DNA of 64,000 bases, taken from JBJYIN01 sp046237015 (GTDB lineage Bacteria > Pseudomonadota > Gammaproteobacteria > Enterobacterales > Enterobacteriaceae). The position numbers and the translations under genes are program-made. The stretch spans positions 62,001-126,000 of the forward strand of contig NZ_JBJYIN010000001.1 of the NCBI RefSeq assembly GCF_046237015.1, read 5' to 3'. Shown here in pieces: positions 25,293 to 34,586 of this stretch. The notes under the pieces are model-generated. The model saw only the letters and a list, made by a program, of their open reading frames with translations, was not told where the DNA came from and searched no databases. How positions within the stretch are numbered: position 1 is the first letter of the stretch; every line of letters begins with the position of its first letter.

Positions 25293-26159
25293 TTATTGGT
25301 GTTTCCCTGGTGTTGTCATTTTCCAATGACCGAGCAATTCCCATATCTTGTCTGATTCTTGTGTTCTTTTCTTTATATTTTCCCTATCCATTACAACCAT
25401 TTGCGAAATCAACCAGTCGATAGCAATCATGGTGCCAATCTGGGACCAGCGCCCGACCTGTGACACAGTGCGAGCAATATACAGAACGTCCGACGCCTCA
25501 GCCGCCAACGGGGAAGAAGGACGATCGGTCAGAGCAACAATATACGCGCCTCGGTTGCGAGCAAGTTGCATCATCTCAATGGTATAAGGAATATAACGTT
25601 CATACCCAATACCAATGAACACGTCCTCTTCTTTGATATGCCGCATGCGATCGGCGATATCACCACGCCCTATATCAAAAACTTCGGCATCCTTTAACAC
25701 ATTGAGCTGCATTGCCATATAGGAAGCCAGTGCGTGCGTTGTACCGTGGCCGGTCACCCATATGCGTCTGGCAGCAACCATCCTCTCCGCAATACGAACC
25801 ACCGTTTGAGGTTGGTTCAACGCCGATGTTTGGCTCATTAACAAACTGCCATTGGCAAAAACATGTTCTTTTAGTTCAACATCGCTTGATGACATCTGAA
25901 TCTGTTGGTATACGCCGCTTAACCCAACATTTTCAATTAATGCCTCGCCCAAGTCTTCGCGTAAATGAGCATAACCGCGATAACCTAACGCACGAGAAAA
26001 CCGCACAACCGCCGCATCACTGATGCTGATGGCATTCGCCAACTGCTTGGCCGACATAAACGCGACACGCTCTTTATTACGTTCAATGTAACGCGCAATA
26101 ACTTTTTGTGACGGCGTCAGGCTCGAAAAATGTTGACCAACCAGCTTAGAGAAATCCAT
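25293..26159 (-). CDS. RpiR family transcriptional regulator (HTH + SIS)
   Basis: Regulator of 288 residues with an N-terminal HTH_6 (LTPSQKVIARYIERNKERVA, then ISDAAVVRFSRALGYRGYA) and a C-terminal SIS sugar-isomerase-like domain (IWVTGHGTTHALASYMAMQL, IVALTDRPSSPLA). SIS domains usually bind phosphosugars, but RpiR regulators also sit beside amino-acid and polyamine-type importers. The ATG at 26159 has GAGG 6 nt upstream. It precedes the ABC/M24 operon on the same strand and is the likely local regulator. Confidence 0.9.
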   Translation of the reverse strand: MDFSKLVGQHFSSLTPSQKVIARYIERNKERVAFMSAKQLANAISISDAAVVRFSRALGYRGYAHLREDLGEALIENVGLSGVYQQIQMSSSDVELKEHVFANGSLLMSQTSALNQPQTVVRIAERMVAARRIWVTGHGTTHALASYMAMQLNVLKDAEVFDIGRGDIADRMRHIKEEDVFIGIGYERYIPYTIEMMQLARNRGAYIVALTDRPSSPLAAEASDVLYIARTVSQVGRWSQIGTMIAIDWLISQMVVMDRENIKKRTQESDKIWELLGHWKMTTPGKHQ

Positions 26160-26423
26160 ATAGACCTCATATGACTCAGCCACTACAGTAAATTACAAAC
26201 ATGTTGTGTTTGCAACAATAAATTTCCTGTTTTTCATGAAATAAATTCAAAATCACAAAAAAATCATCTCACCGAACAGATTGAAACATCCAATGCATTG
26301 AAATTTAACAAAATAATAAAGATAGCAAACTAAGCATAATTAATAAGCTAAATAACTTTCCATTACACCTATTTAAATAAAATAAATTAGTTTGCTACTT
26401 ATTAAAAAGTAATTTATTTCAAA

Positions 26424-27488
26424 TTAGTCAGGCAGAACGATATCATCGTCCACCAACGCGCCCATATTGTTATACATGGCACAAGCGGCATCGATTAAAT
26501 GCATCGCGATAGCCGCGCCGCTGCCTTCCCCAAGCCTCATACCTAGTTGCAAATAGGGCTCAAGTTGCAAATGTTTCAAGGCGATAGTGGCTCCTTTTTC
26601 CGCTGAGATATGGGAAGGGATAAGGTAGTGGCGCACTGCTGGCGCGATCAAGCAAGCAGCCATCGCGGACGCATAGGACAAGAAACCATCCAGCACAATA
26701 GGTCTCCCCGATGCAGCCGCTCCGAGCATCACGCCCGACATGCCCACAAGATCAAATCCCCCCACTTTAGCCAAAACATCAACACCGTCCTCAGGATTGG
26801 GTTGATTAACCGAAATCGCCCGGCGCACAACCGCTACTTTATGATGCAGACAATCACTGGGAAAATTAGCACCAATCCCCACAACTTTATCTGGATCACT
26901 ATCGGTGATAGTGCTGATGATTGCCGCAGCAGGCGTAGTGTTCGCCATGCCGAGTTCACCGACACCAAATACGCAAACGCCGCCAGCAGCCTGCTCTAAC
27001 GCCAGTTGTGCACTGGCACAAAGTAAGTCTTCTGCCTGCTGACGTGTCATGGCAGCTTCGTGGGCAATATTGCCACTTCCCCGCTGAACACGCATATTCA
27101 ACACGCCGGGTAAGGGTTCACTATCGATCCCCACATCCACAATCTTAACATCAGTATCCGCACAAGCGGCAAGAACACAAACCCCCGTGTTTCCCTTAAC
27201 CATATTGGCGGCCTGAATAGCCGTCACCGCCCGCGGTGAGATCGTCACCTTCTCGTCATACACACCATGATCGGCAGCCATCACAATGATCTGCTTACGT
27301 CCCGCTGGGTTGGCAGTAAAACCGCGCATACCTGCCAATTGGATCGCCAGTGCTTCCAGACGACCAAGGCTCCCTAATGGTTTTAGTAATCCATCAATTT
27401 TAGCCGAAGCTTGTCTCATCGCATCATTATCCAGCGGAATAATGGCATCAACCAATCCTGAAAGTGTGAGGTCTGAATGTGTATACAT
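26424..27488 (-). CDS. cobT: CobT, nicotinate-nucleotide:DMB phosphoribosyltransferase
   Basis: Activates the lower ligand: transfers phosphoribose from nicotinate mononucleotide to 5,6-dimethylbenzimidazole to form alpha-ribazole phosphate. The 354 residues carry KPLGSLGRLEALA at the start, MAADHGVYDEKV, FGVGELGMANTTPAAAI and GEGSGAAIAM near the end, where the catalytic Glu region is expected. It is the last gene of the 21-gene cobalamin operon, 3 bp after cobC. Confidence 0.96.
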   Translation of the reverse strand: MYTHSDLTLSGLVDAIIPLDNDAMRQASAKIDGLLKPLGSLGRLEALAIQLAGMRGFTANPAGRKQIIVMAADHGVYDEKVTISPRAVTAIQAANMVKGNTGVCVLAACADTDVKIVDVGIDSEPLPGVLNMRVQRGSGNIAHEAAMTRQQAEDLLCASAQLALEQAAGGVCVFGVGELGMANTTPAAAIISTITDSDPDKVVGIGANFPSDCLHHKVAVVRRAISVNQPNPEDGVDVLAKVGGFDLVGMSGVMLGAAASGRPIVLDGFLSYASAMAACLIAPAVRHYLIPSHISAEKGATIALKHLQLEPYLQLGMRLGEGSGAAIAMHLIDAACAMYNNMGALVDDDIVLPD

Positions 27489-27491
27489 GGG

Positions 27492-28109
27492 TTACTTTTG
27501 TGGCTCCTTTGGCCAATTCGTCTGATGATTAAAAGCCCGCAGCGTGGCAAAACCATCCTGAATATCCAGCACGCTGTAGGCATCCTGTTCAAAATGAAAA
27601 TGCCACATTCCCACCGCTGGCATAGCGAATAACTGTGCCAACAACAAGCTCAGTACGCCCTGATGCGCGACCCACAGATGGTTACCCTGAGCATCCGATG
27701 CCAGCAATGTTTGGACAACACGCGCGATACGTCCTGAGAACTCAGGAAAGGATTCTCCCGCCGTTGGACGAGCCCTCTGCCAATCAGCCACCCATCGAGC
27801 CCAATTTTCTGAATCTTCCTGCTGTAAATCACGATGATGGCGCATTTCCCAATCGCCAAAATGCATTTCGTTCAAGTTCATATCGACAACGGCAGTCAGC
27901 GTATGAGGCTGAAGAATGATGTCAGCAGTCTGTCTGGCTCGCGCCAAACCGCTGTGAGTCGCTGATGAAAAATCGATATACTGCAACCATTGAGCAACCT
28001 GCTTGGCCTGCTCAATGCCAGTTTCCGTCAGGTGAACATCGGTCGTGCCACAAAAAACACCGCTAAGGTTTGCTTCTGTCTGGCCGTGCCTGACAAGAAA
28101 CAGTCGCAT
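27492..28109 (-). CDS. cobC: CobC, alpha-ribazole phosphatase
   Basis: Histidine-phosphatase family enzyme (205 residues) that removes phosphate from alpha-ribazole-5'-phosphate or adenosylcobalamin phosphate. The catalytic His lies in LVRHGQTEAN; the second conserved His region is LWVAHQGVLSLLL. In Salmonella cobC lies outside the main operon beside cobD; here it is placed between cobS and cobT. Confidence 0.94.
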   Translation of the reverse strand: MRLFLVRHGQTEANLSGVFCGTTDVHLTETGIEQAKQVAQWLQYIDFSSATHSGLARARQTADIILQPHTLTAVVDMNLNEMHFGDWEMRHHRDLQQEDSENWARWVADWQRARPTAGESFPEFSGRIARVVQTLLASDAQGNHLWVAHQGVLSLLLAQLFAMPAVGMWHFHFEQDAYSVLDIQDGFATLRAFNHQTNWPKEPQK

Positions 28110-28130
28110 GTTATTCCTCCATCGTTACAT

Positions 28131-28889
28131 TCATGTCGCGCTTGGTAACAGCGTCAGCAGGAATACAAGCTCCCCGATCTCTACCGACGCGCCCAGTGTA
28201 TCCCCCGTTTGCCCACCCAATCGACGTCGTAAATACATGCCCATTAGCCAGACAGTGGCCAGCGTTATTATCAGGGCCAATAATGCTTTATCGTAGCCCA
28301 ATCCCCCCGTCAGCAACGCACCAATAAGCAAGGTCCCCCCTGTTGCCCATTTTCCCACCTGTCCAATATATACATTGCCCAATCCCTGGCCTTCTCGGGC
28401 ATAGTGTTGCCGATACATCAACAGCACAATCGCAGTACGCCCAACCACAGATGCAGCCGAAAGCACCGCCAGCATCGACACACCACGTTGTGCCAGTTCA
28501 CTCACGACCAGGACTTTAGCGACGACAATAAAAATCAATGCTAATCCGCCATTTGTGCCAAGGCGACTGTCCCGCATGATCTCTAGCATTCGCTCACGCT
28601 TGCAAGCAGAAAAGACGCCATCGCAGGTATCCGCTAATCCATCAAGGTGAAATGCGCCAGTAATCAACGCGAGTGTCAGAACATAGGCTAACGCGGCCAG
28701 CGGTAATCCGCACCACGGCGCAAGCAACGTAAACACGCCGCCAGCTATCCCCCCAACAATCAATCCGATTAATGGAAAATAGACAACACCGCGCGCGTAT
28801 TGCGACATCACCAATCCTTGCGTCCAGCGTTCAGGCACAGGAATGCGCGTCATAAATTGCAACGTGGCGAGAAACAACCGCAGGCTCAT
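28131..28889 (-). CDS. cobS: CobS, adenosylcobinamide-GDP ribazoletransferase
   Basis: Integral membrane cobalamin synthase (252 residues, several membrane segments) that joins adenosylcobinamide-GDP to alpha-ribazole (phosphate). It shows the family motif FHLDGLADTCDGVFS with acidic residues for Mg2+, and FIVVAKVLVVSEL. The start overlaps the cobU stop by 4 bp. Confidence 0.96.
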   Translation of the reverse strand: MSLRLFLATLQFMTRIPVPERWTQGLVMSQYARGVVYFPLIGLIVGGIAGGVFTLLAPWCGLPLAALAYVLTLALITGAFHLDGLADTCDGVFSACKRERMLEIMRDSRLGTNGGLALIFIVVAKVLVVSELAQRGVSMLAVLSAASVVGRTAIVLLMYRQHYAREGQGLGNVYIGQVGKWATGGTLLIGALLTGGLGYDKALLALIITLATVWLMGMYLRRRLGGQTGDTLGASVEIGELVFLLTLLPSAT

Positions 28890-29428
28890 TTAATTTTTAC
28901 CTCAATCCCTGACACCACCAGATAGACGGCATCCGCAGCCGCGGCCAGACGCTGGTTGACACGTCCGGCGATATCGCGGAAATGTCGGGCAAGACGATTC
29001 TCAGGTACGATGCCCATCCCCAGTTCATTGGTCACCAGATAAATCGGCGACAAGCGTGGTTTACAGGCGGTAATTAATGCTTCAATCTGCTGTTGAATGT
29101 CGGCCTCTATCGCCACAAAATCCATCTGTTCCGGTAATGTATCGCCTGCCTGTTCGAATAGCAGATTGGCAATCATGGTGGTGATGCACTCAAGAATAAT
29201 GACCTCATCCTCGGGCTGTTCTGCGATTATCTTACTCACATCGCGGTAACCTTCCCACGTCCGCCAGTGTGTCGGACGGGCTTCACGATGTAATCGCACA
29301 CGTTCAGCCATTTCGCTGTCGGTCACCATCGAGGTGGCAATATACAGCACCCGTTTACCAGCGTGCGCAGCCAGCTTTTCCGCCAGCGCACTCTTGCCGC
29401 TACGAGCACCACCCGTTATTAAAATCAC
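28886..29428 (-). CDS. cobU: CobU, adenosylcobinamide kinase/guanylyltransferase
   Basis: Bifunctional enzyme (180 residues) that phosphorylates adenosylcobinamide and adds GMP. The P-loop GGARSGKSALAE is at the N-terminus, with YIATSMVTDSEMAERVRLHR containing the His that becomes guanylylated. It uses a GTG start. It is separated from cbiP by a 366-bp structured gap, the only large interruption of the cobalamin operon. Confidence 0.96.
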   Translation of the reverse strand: MILITGGARSGKSALAEKLAAHAGKRVLYIATSMVTDSEMAERVRLHREARPTHWRTWEGYRDVSKIIAEQPEDEVIILECITTMIANLLFEQAGDTLPEQMDFVAIEADIQQQIEALITACKPRLSPIYLVTNELGMGIVPENRLARHFRDIAGRVNQRLAAAADAVYLVVSGIEVKIK

Positions 29429-29577
29429 GTGATAAATTCCTTCAAACCTGCTGGGTTTACCAGCCCTGAAACTCGTTTCTATGGTTGTTTAATCACCGAG
29501 TCATGGATAATGAAATATAAAAATTCAGTGAACATTTCGTGCGCCAAAATAAAAGTATTCTCATGCGACGTAGTCAC

Positions 29578-29780
29578 ACGCGCCCGACAAGGAGCGCTCA
29601 ATCGCCGCGCTCCTTGACCTTGGCTTTTGGCGAAACGGGGTCGCTACGCGATACCTTCGCTGAGAGATGCCTTCTGACGGACCGACAGTGACGCGTTCCC
29701 TACGCGGCACTGGCTTGAGACGCATCCATGCGTCTCATCCTAAAGGCATCTCACCGCTCAGCCCCTTTTACGCCAGAAGG
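29578..29780 (-). repeat. Multi-hairpin element inside the cobalamin operon
   Basis: The gap between cbiP and cobU holds nested inverted repeats. TGAGACGCAT-CC-ATGCGTCTCA (29716-29737) is a perfect 10-bp hairpin. CAGTG-x-CGCGT pairs with ACGCG-x-CACTG (29686-29712). Both are enclosed by GAGATGCCTT (29664-29673) with AAGGCATCTC (29743-29752), extended outward by GCTGAG/CTCAGC and GGGG/CCCC. A separate hairpin CAAGGAGCG/CGCTCCTTG lies at 29588-29616. It could be an inserted non-autonomous repeat or an RNA-processing or polarity element. No gene is present from 29429 to 29794. Confidence 0.7.
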
Positions 29781-29794
29781 TACAGAACAAGCTT

Positions 29795-31315
29795 CTATTG
29801 CTTTTTCATAAACCGATATATCGCGCCGATATCAATATGCTCCCGCATCGCATCGGCTAAAACATCGAACTGCTGTTGCTTATAGTGAACGTAATCCAAT
29901 ACTTCCCCTTCAAACACGGGCAATCCTTTGCGCTGGCGTAAGCCATTGAGCAACGCACGCGTAAACTCACCGTTATTGAACAAGCCATGGAGATAACTGC
30001 CCATTACGCTACCATCCACACTCACGGCACCGTCATAACACGAGACAGCCAGCCCATTACGCTGAGTCAGGCTAGCAAACGGCGTCGCCTCTGCACCAAG
30101 ATCCGATCGCCCCATGTGAATCTCATAGCCATCAACGGAGAGTTCGCTGCAATCCGCCAGTAACCCCGGCAAATGGGGAAGACAGCGCCCTTTCATCCGC
30201 GTAGTCACCTTTTCCTCGGCAAACACCGTTGCCACATCCAGCAACCCCAGACCTTCCATGCGAGCGACGCCTGACTCCACGCCATCAATGATTTCTTTTC
30301 CCAACATCTGATAACCACCACAAATGCCGATGATGGGGACACCCGCCTGATGGCGGGCATGTAGCGTATTCGCAAAACCACTTTGTTGCAGCCACTGCAA
30401 ATCACCTAATGTATTTTTACTGCCAGGCAAAATGATTAAATCTGCCCCTTCCAGCGCAGATAGGGTCGTGACATAACGCAAACACACGTCAGGTTGGGCT
30501 GCCAACGCATTGAAATCGGTAAAGTTTGCGATATGTGGCAGTTGGACAACGGCAATATCCAACGCTTTTTGCGACGTCTTCATATACTTTCCCGTCTGCA
30601 ACGCCACGCCATCTTCATCTTCCAACTCAATATTTAACCACGGCATCACGCCAATCACTGGGACGCCCGTTAGCGCTTCTATCTGCACTAATCCCGGTTT
30701 TAGCAACGCCACATCACCGCGGAATTTGTTGATAATGACCCCTTTCACCCGGGCTTTTTCTTCCGGCGGCAAAAGCGCCAGCGTACCGTAGATCGACGCA
30801 AAGACACCGCCACGATCGATATCCGCGACCAATAACACAGGTGCATCCGCCATCACCGCCATCCCCATATTGACGATATCTCGGTCACGCAAATTGATTT
30901 CCGCCGGGCTGCCCGCGCCTTCCAACACCATGACGTCATATTCGCTGGCAAGACTGTGGTAGACCTCATTAATTTGCTGCTGTAGCTGCGGTTTATATTG
31001 GTGATACGTTACGGCATCCATATTGCAAGCAACCTTGCCCATCAACACAACTTGTGAACGTCGATCGCTGGTTGGCTTAAGCAATACCGGATTCATGCGT
31101 ACATCTGGTTCAATACCAGCGGCTTCAGCCTGAAAGATCTGTGCCCGCCCCATTTCCTCACCGTTCTGCGTAATACCAGAATTCAGCGCCATATTCTGCG
31201 ATTTAAACGGCGCACAGCGATAACCATCTTGAGCAAAGATACGGCATAGCCCCGCGACCAACACGCTTTTCCCCACGTCCGACGCCGTGCCCTGTAACAT
31301 AATGGATAACGTCAT
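29795..31315 (-). CDS. cbiP: CbiP, adenosylcobyric acid synthase
   Basis: Glutamine-dependent amidotransferase (506 residues) that amidates side chains b, d, e and g of adenosylcobyrinic acid a,c-diamide. It has an N-terminal P-loop-like ATP domain (MLQGTASDVGKSVLVAGLCR) and a C-terminal class-I glutaminase with the nucleophilic Cys in IIGICGGYQMLG and the late His in SYLHGLFNN. It overlaps cbiO by 4 bp. Confidence 0.97.
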   Translation of the reverse strand: MTLSIMLQGTASDVGKSVLVAGLCRIFAQDGYRCAPFKSQNMALNSGITQNGEEMGRAQIFQAEAAGIEPDVRMNPVLLKPTSDRRSQVVLMGKVACNMDAVTYHQYKPQLQQQINEVYHSLASEYDVMVLEGAGSPAEINLRDRDIVNMGMAVMADAPVLLVADIDRGGVFASIYGTLALLPPEEKARVKGVIINKFRGDVALLKPGLVQIEALTGVPVIGVMPWLNIELEDEDGVALQTGKYMKTSQKALDIAVVQLPHIANFTDFNALAAQPDVCLRYVTTLSALEGADLIILPGSKNTLGDLQWLQQSGFANTLHARHQAGVPIIGICGGYQMLGKEIIDGVESGVARMEGLGLLDVATVFAEEKVTTRMKGRCLPHLPGLLADCSELSVDGYEIHMGRSDLGAEATPFASLTQRNGLAVSCYDGAVSVDGSVMGSYLHGLFNNGEFTRALLNGLRQRKGLPVFEGEVLDYVHYKQQQFDVLADAMREHIDIGAIYRFMKKQ

Positions 31316-32127
31316 GCCGTTTCTCCTTCATGGCGCTGACGCAATAGCGCAAACAATTGTTGTTCGGTTTTACACAAGGGCAACCCCAGCTCACTGTGCA
31401 ATTTGACTAACCAAGGCTGGACCAGTCCGGCCTGATGTAATGGTTCGCGTTGTAAGAAGACCGCTTCCGTCTCCCCCGCACAAACTTGCTTCCCCTGAGA
31501 AAGCACATACAGGTAATCACACACTCGGTAAATCAAATCGATATCATGACTGGAAATAATGACGTGTTTCCCCTGAGCGACAATACGTTCAATAATATCA
31601 ATCATATGTTCCCGACCAGAGGGATCGAGCCCGGCTGTCGGTTCATCCAATAGCAGATAAGGGGCTTCCATCACCAGCGCCCCCGCGATCGCCACGCGTT
31701 TTTTCTGACCGTGGCTCAGGTATTGGATCGGCTTACACCGAAAGCTTTGTGCATCCACCAGTGTTAACGCCCGATCCACTCGCTCAGCGATAATCGTTTC
31801 ATCCACGCCTAAATTACGCAGGCTAAACGCAATATCACTGTCGATATCGGTATAGAAAATCTGCTGATCGGGATCCTGAAAAACCGTAGCAATCTGCAGA
31901 CGTAGCTTACGCAATCCCGATTTACTGTAATCAATCGGCTGTCCTTGCCACAAAACAGCACCATGTTGCGGACGTAACACACCGGTGAGATTCATAAACA
32001 GCGTCGATTTCCCACAGCCGTTGGCCCCAATCACGCCGGTCACCGCATATTGACCAAAATCCAGCGAAAGGTCGTGCAGGATCGGTTCATCCTGATAACA
32101 AAAATTTAGCTGTCGAGTCGATAACAT
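31312..32127 (-). CDS. cbiO: CbiO, cobalt ECF transporter ATPase
   Basis: ATP-binding subunit of the CbiMNQO cobalt importer (271 residues). Walker A is GANGCGKSTLF, the Q-loop TVFQDPDQQIF, the signature LSHGQKKRVAIAGAL, Walker B LLLDEPTAGLDP and the H-loop IISSHDIDLI. It is coupled to cbiQ, 13 bp upstream, and supplies Co2+ for corrin-ring synthesis. Confidence 0.96.
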   Translation of the reverse strand: MLSTRQLNFCYQDEPILHDLSLDFGQYAVTGVIGANGCGKSTLFMNLTGVLRPQHGAVLWQGQPIDYSKSGLRKLRLQIATVFQDPDQQIFYTDIDSDIAFSLRNLGVDETIIAERVDRALTLVDAQSFRCKPIQYLSHGQKKRVAIAGALVMEAPYLLLDEPTAGLDPSGREHMIDIIERIVAQGKHVIISSHDIDLIYRVCDYLYVLSQGKQVCAGETEAVFLQREPLHQAGLVQPWLVKLHSELGLPLCKTEQQLFALLRQRHEGETA

Positions 32128-32140
32128 GGATTTTAGGTTC

Positions 32141-32818
32141 TCACAGGTGAAATTTTCCCTGATAGAGCTTGATGTCCAGCGACGTCACCATCTGTTGATA
32201 GCGAATCATCACGCGCATGAACAACATACCGATCAGCATCGCGAGTGAGCGATAGCTACACCTCAGCGAGATATAGCCAAAACGCAGCGATTGTGCACGA
32301 TAAATCGCCATCGCCTCATCAAGGAAAATAAAGATAAATCGCCAGGTCAGTAGGATCTGTTCCGTCAATAGCGTCGGTACGCGACAGCGCTGTAATATCT
32401 GGATCAATTGCGGAAACGGCGTATTCAAAACAAACCAGAACGTCGCAGCCAATGCCGCCAAACTTCGCCAAAATGTCTGGTTAGCCATAATCAAACCTTG
32501 TGGATCAATGCCCAATCGATAGGCACCGAGAGGAATACTCCACAGTAAGGCATCCGGCTGGCGGGATATCGACAAAATAATGGCTACCAGTCCGATCGCC
32601 AGAAATCCCAATGGCACAGATAACCACTTCAAATAACGAATAGGCCCAACACGCAACAGCCAGCAGGTCAGGATGGCAATGCCGCATAACAATAAAGCTT
32701 GATAGGTGGGGGAACTGACCATCGCCAGCAGCAGGAAAAGTCCATAAAGCGCCAGCTTGCGCATAGGATCGACCTGCCGCCACCGACTCTGGTAACTCAG
32801 TTTATCAATGCCCAACAT
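32141..32818 (-). CDS. cbiQ: CbiQ, cobalt ECF transporter T component
   Basis: Membrane coupling protein (225 residues) that links CbiO to CbiM. It shows several membrane segments and the coupling helix region RVPTLLTEQILLTWRFIFIF, then AMIYRAQSLRFG-like sequence. I choose the ATG at 32818 (MLGIDKLSYQSRW), which matches the Salmonella N-terminus and overlaps cbiN by 14 bp. The longer GTG start at 32836 would overlap more. Confidence 0.92.
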   Translation of the reverse strand: MLGIDKLSYQSRWRQVDPMRKLALYGLFLLLAMVSSPTYQALLLCGIAILTCWLLRVGPIRYLKWLSVPLGFLAIGLVAIILSISRQPDALLWSIPLGAYRLGIDPQGLIMANQTFWRSLAALAATFWFVLNTPFPQLIQILQRCRVPTLLTEQILLTWRFIFIFLDEAMAIYRAQSLRFGYISLRCSYRSLAMLIGMLFMRVMIRYQQMVTSLDIKLYQGKFHL

Positions 32819-33086
32819 GGTCGCGACGTTTCCCACGGTAATAACCGAGGATATAAAAAATTACCGCCGCGCCCAGCGAACCTTGCAGCGTAAACAACAG
32901 ACTTTCAATTTCACCGCTGGCCGGTTCATAAAGTGGTTCAAACCAGGGCTCATAATCCGGTGCGGTCTGTGTAATCAGCGCTTCAGCTTCGCCATCCGAT
33001 CCACCATATTCACCACCGTGATTGATAAAGAATGGCAGGATCACCAGCGCAATAACCAACGCCAGCAAAATGATCGTTTTTTTCAT
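32805..33086 (-). CDS. cbiN: CbiN, cobalt transporter small subunit
   Basis: Small membrane protein (93 residues) with two membrane segments (TIILLALVIALVILPFFI and LQGSLGAAVIFYILGYY) and a periplasmic loop holding EYGGSDGEAEALI, the usual CbiN layout. It is required for cobalt loading of CbiM. cbiM lies 1 bp upstream. Confidence 0.95.
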   Translation of the reverse strand: MKKTIILLALVIALVILPFFINHGGEYGGSDGEAEALITQTAPDYEPWFEPLYEPASGEIESLLFTLQGSLGAAVIFYILGYYRGKRRDHVGH

Positions 33087-33087
33087 A

Positions 33088-33819
33088 TCAGTGACTCCCT
33101 GCGTGGATAAGTTGACGTTTGGTTAATTGGTCATAAATCATGACGGTAAGTAGCCCTTCAGCAATCGCAATCGGCACCTGCGTCAGACAAAATACCCCCA
33201 TAAATTTGATCACGGAGGCCATCGCTCCCAATTGAGGATCGGGAAACGCCACGCCCAGTTGAACCGACGTCACAAAGTAGGTCACCAGATCGGCTAACAT
33301 GGCACATAGAAACACGCCGACATCACGCCGGATACCGAATTTACAAGCCAGTTTCCATACCAGATAGCCAACCATCGGCCCGATGACCGCCATCGACATG
33401 CCGTTAGCACCTAACGTCGTTAATCCGCCATGCGCCAGCAGCAATGCCTGAAACAGCAACACGATGGCCCCCAATATGGCAACGACGGATGGACCAAACA
33501 GGATTACCGCCAATCCCACCCCCGTTGGGTGAGAACAACTACCGGTCACCGAGGGAATTTTCAACGCTGACAGCACAAAAATGAAAGCGCCACACAACGC
33601 CAGCAACACTTTCTGATTACTGTCTTCGCTGACAATGGCTCGTAGCCGAACCAGCCCCATAAACAGACAGGGCAGAAACAACACCCACCATGCCAGCGCC
33701 CACAGCGGAGGCAAAAAACCTTCCATAATATGCATGGCAAACGCATCCTGCGGTGCCAACATCATGAGTAGTCCCATAGCCAGCCCTGATAACGAGAGCT
33801 TTTTTAGCTGTTGTTCCAT
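33088..33819 (-). CDS. cbiM: CbiM, cobalt-binding S component
   Basis: Substrate-specific membrane subunit (243 residues). After a cleavable signal (LAPQDAFA) the mature protein begins MHIMEGFLPP, where the N-terminal Met-His is the known Co2+ ligand region; GSCSHPTGVGLAV is also typical. I choose the ATG at 33819, with GAGG 8 nt upstream, rather than 33882, because it gives the normal family length and places the signal peptide correctly. Confidence 0.95.
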   Translation of the reverse strand: MEQQLKKLSLSGLAMGLLMMLAPQDAFAMHIMEGFLPPLWALAWWVLFLPCLFMGLVRLRAIVSEDSNQKVLLALCGAFIFVLSALKIPSVTGSCSHPTGVGLAVILFGPSVVAILGAIVLLFQALLLAHGGLTTLGANGMSMAVIGPMVGYLVWKLACKFGIRRDVGVFLCAMLADLVTYFVTSVQLGVAFPDPQLGAMASVIKFMGVFCLTQVPIAIAEGLLTVMIYDQLTKRQLIHAGSH

Positions 33820-33878
33820 TTGTTGTTCCTCAATACACATGACACATGATTTATCGAATCCATCTTTCATACTGCGTC

Positions 33879-34586
33879 TCATACCGCGATTTTCTTGTTC
33901 ACCAGGATGGTGGAAAAATACGGCAGTTTCTGTTCGTCATCGATCGACTCCAGATGCCGCCAACACTGTTCACTTGGTAACGAGGCATCAGACATCATCA
34001 ATGCGTGGTCCAACAGGTCGAGTTTTGTCAGTAGCGCACGCACCTTGGCGAAACGTCCATAAACCTTCATCAACACCACGCAATCATGGGTAAGTAATGC
34101 GTGTTCCAGCTCAGCTTCTGGCGCAGTGCAAGGCATGATTGCCAGTGACTGTTGCTCCATGGCCAGCGGGAAAGCTGCCAGTGAAGCGATGGCCGCAAAT
34201 GACGTCACGCCCGGCACAATCTCCAGCCATGGCGGTTGTCCTATACGAGCCAGCAAAAACACCCAGGTACTAAACAGCATCGAATCGCCCAGCGTGATAA
34301 AGCCGACTCGTTTGCCGTTAGCAACATCGTCTGTCAACTGCCGGGCCATCTCGTCCCAAACGGCCTCTTTTTCATCATTTTCAGCTCGCATAGGAAAGTG
34401 GCGGGTACAAATCTGCGTCGCCGGTGAGAGGTACTCGCGCACGATGGATAAGGCCAGGCTGTCCCCTCCTTTACGTCCGGCCGGGGCGTACAGAATATCC
34501 AACGTGCCGAGCAACCGGGCGGCACGCACGGTGATCAAATCACTGGCACCGGGCCCAACACCTAACGCATAAAGTCGACCGGTCAT
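33879..34586 (-). CDS. cbiL: CbiL, cobalt-precorrin-2 C20-methyltransferase
   Basis: SAM-dependent methylase of the precorrin/uroporphyrin methyltransferase fold (235 residues). It shows GRLYALGVGPGASDLITVRA at the N-terminus, ITLGDSMLFSTWVF and PGVTSFAAIASLA. It methylates C20 of cobalt-precorrin-2. Its start overlaps the cbiK stop by 4 bp. Confidence 0.96.
   Translation of the reverse strand: MTGRLYALGVGPGASDLITVRAARLLGTLDILYAPAGRKGGDSLALSIVREYLSPATQICTRHFPMRAENDEKEAVWDEMARQLTDDVANGKRVGFITLGDSMLFSTWVFLLARIGQPPWLEIVPGVTSFAAIASLAAFPLAMEQQSLAIMPCTAPEAELEHALLTHDCVVLMKVYGRFAKVRALLTKLDLLDHALMMSDASLPSEQCWRHLESIDDEQKLPYFSTILVNKKIAV

Noticed and set aside
29429..29577. Small genes in the cbiP-cobU gap
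   Set aside because: Short frames here have no start signals and overlap the hairpin-rich element; the structure explains the gap better.
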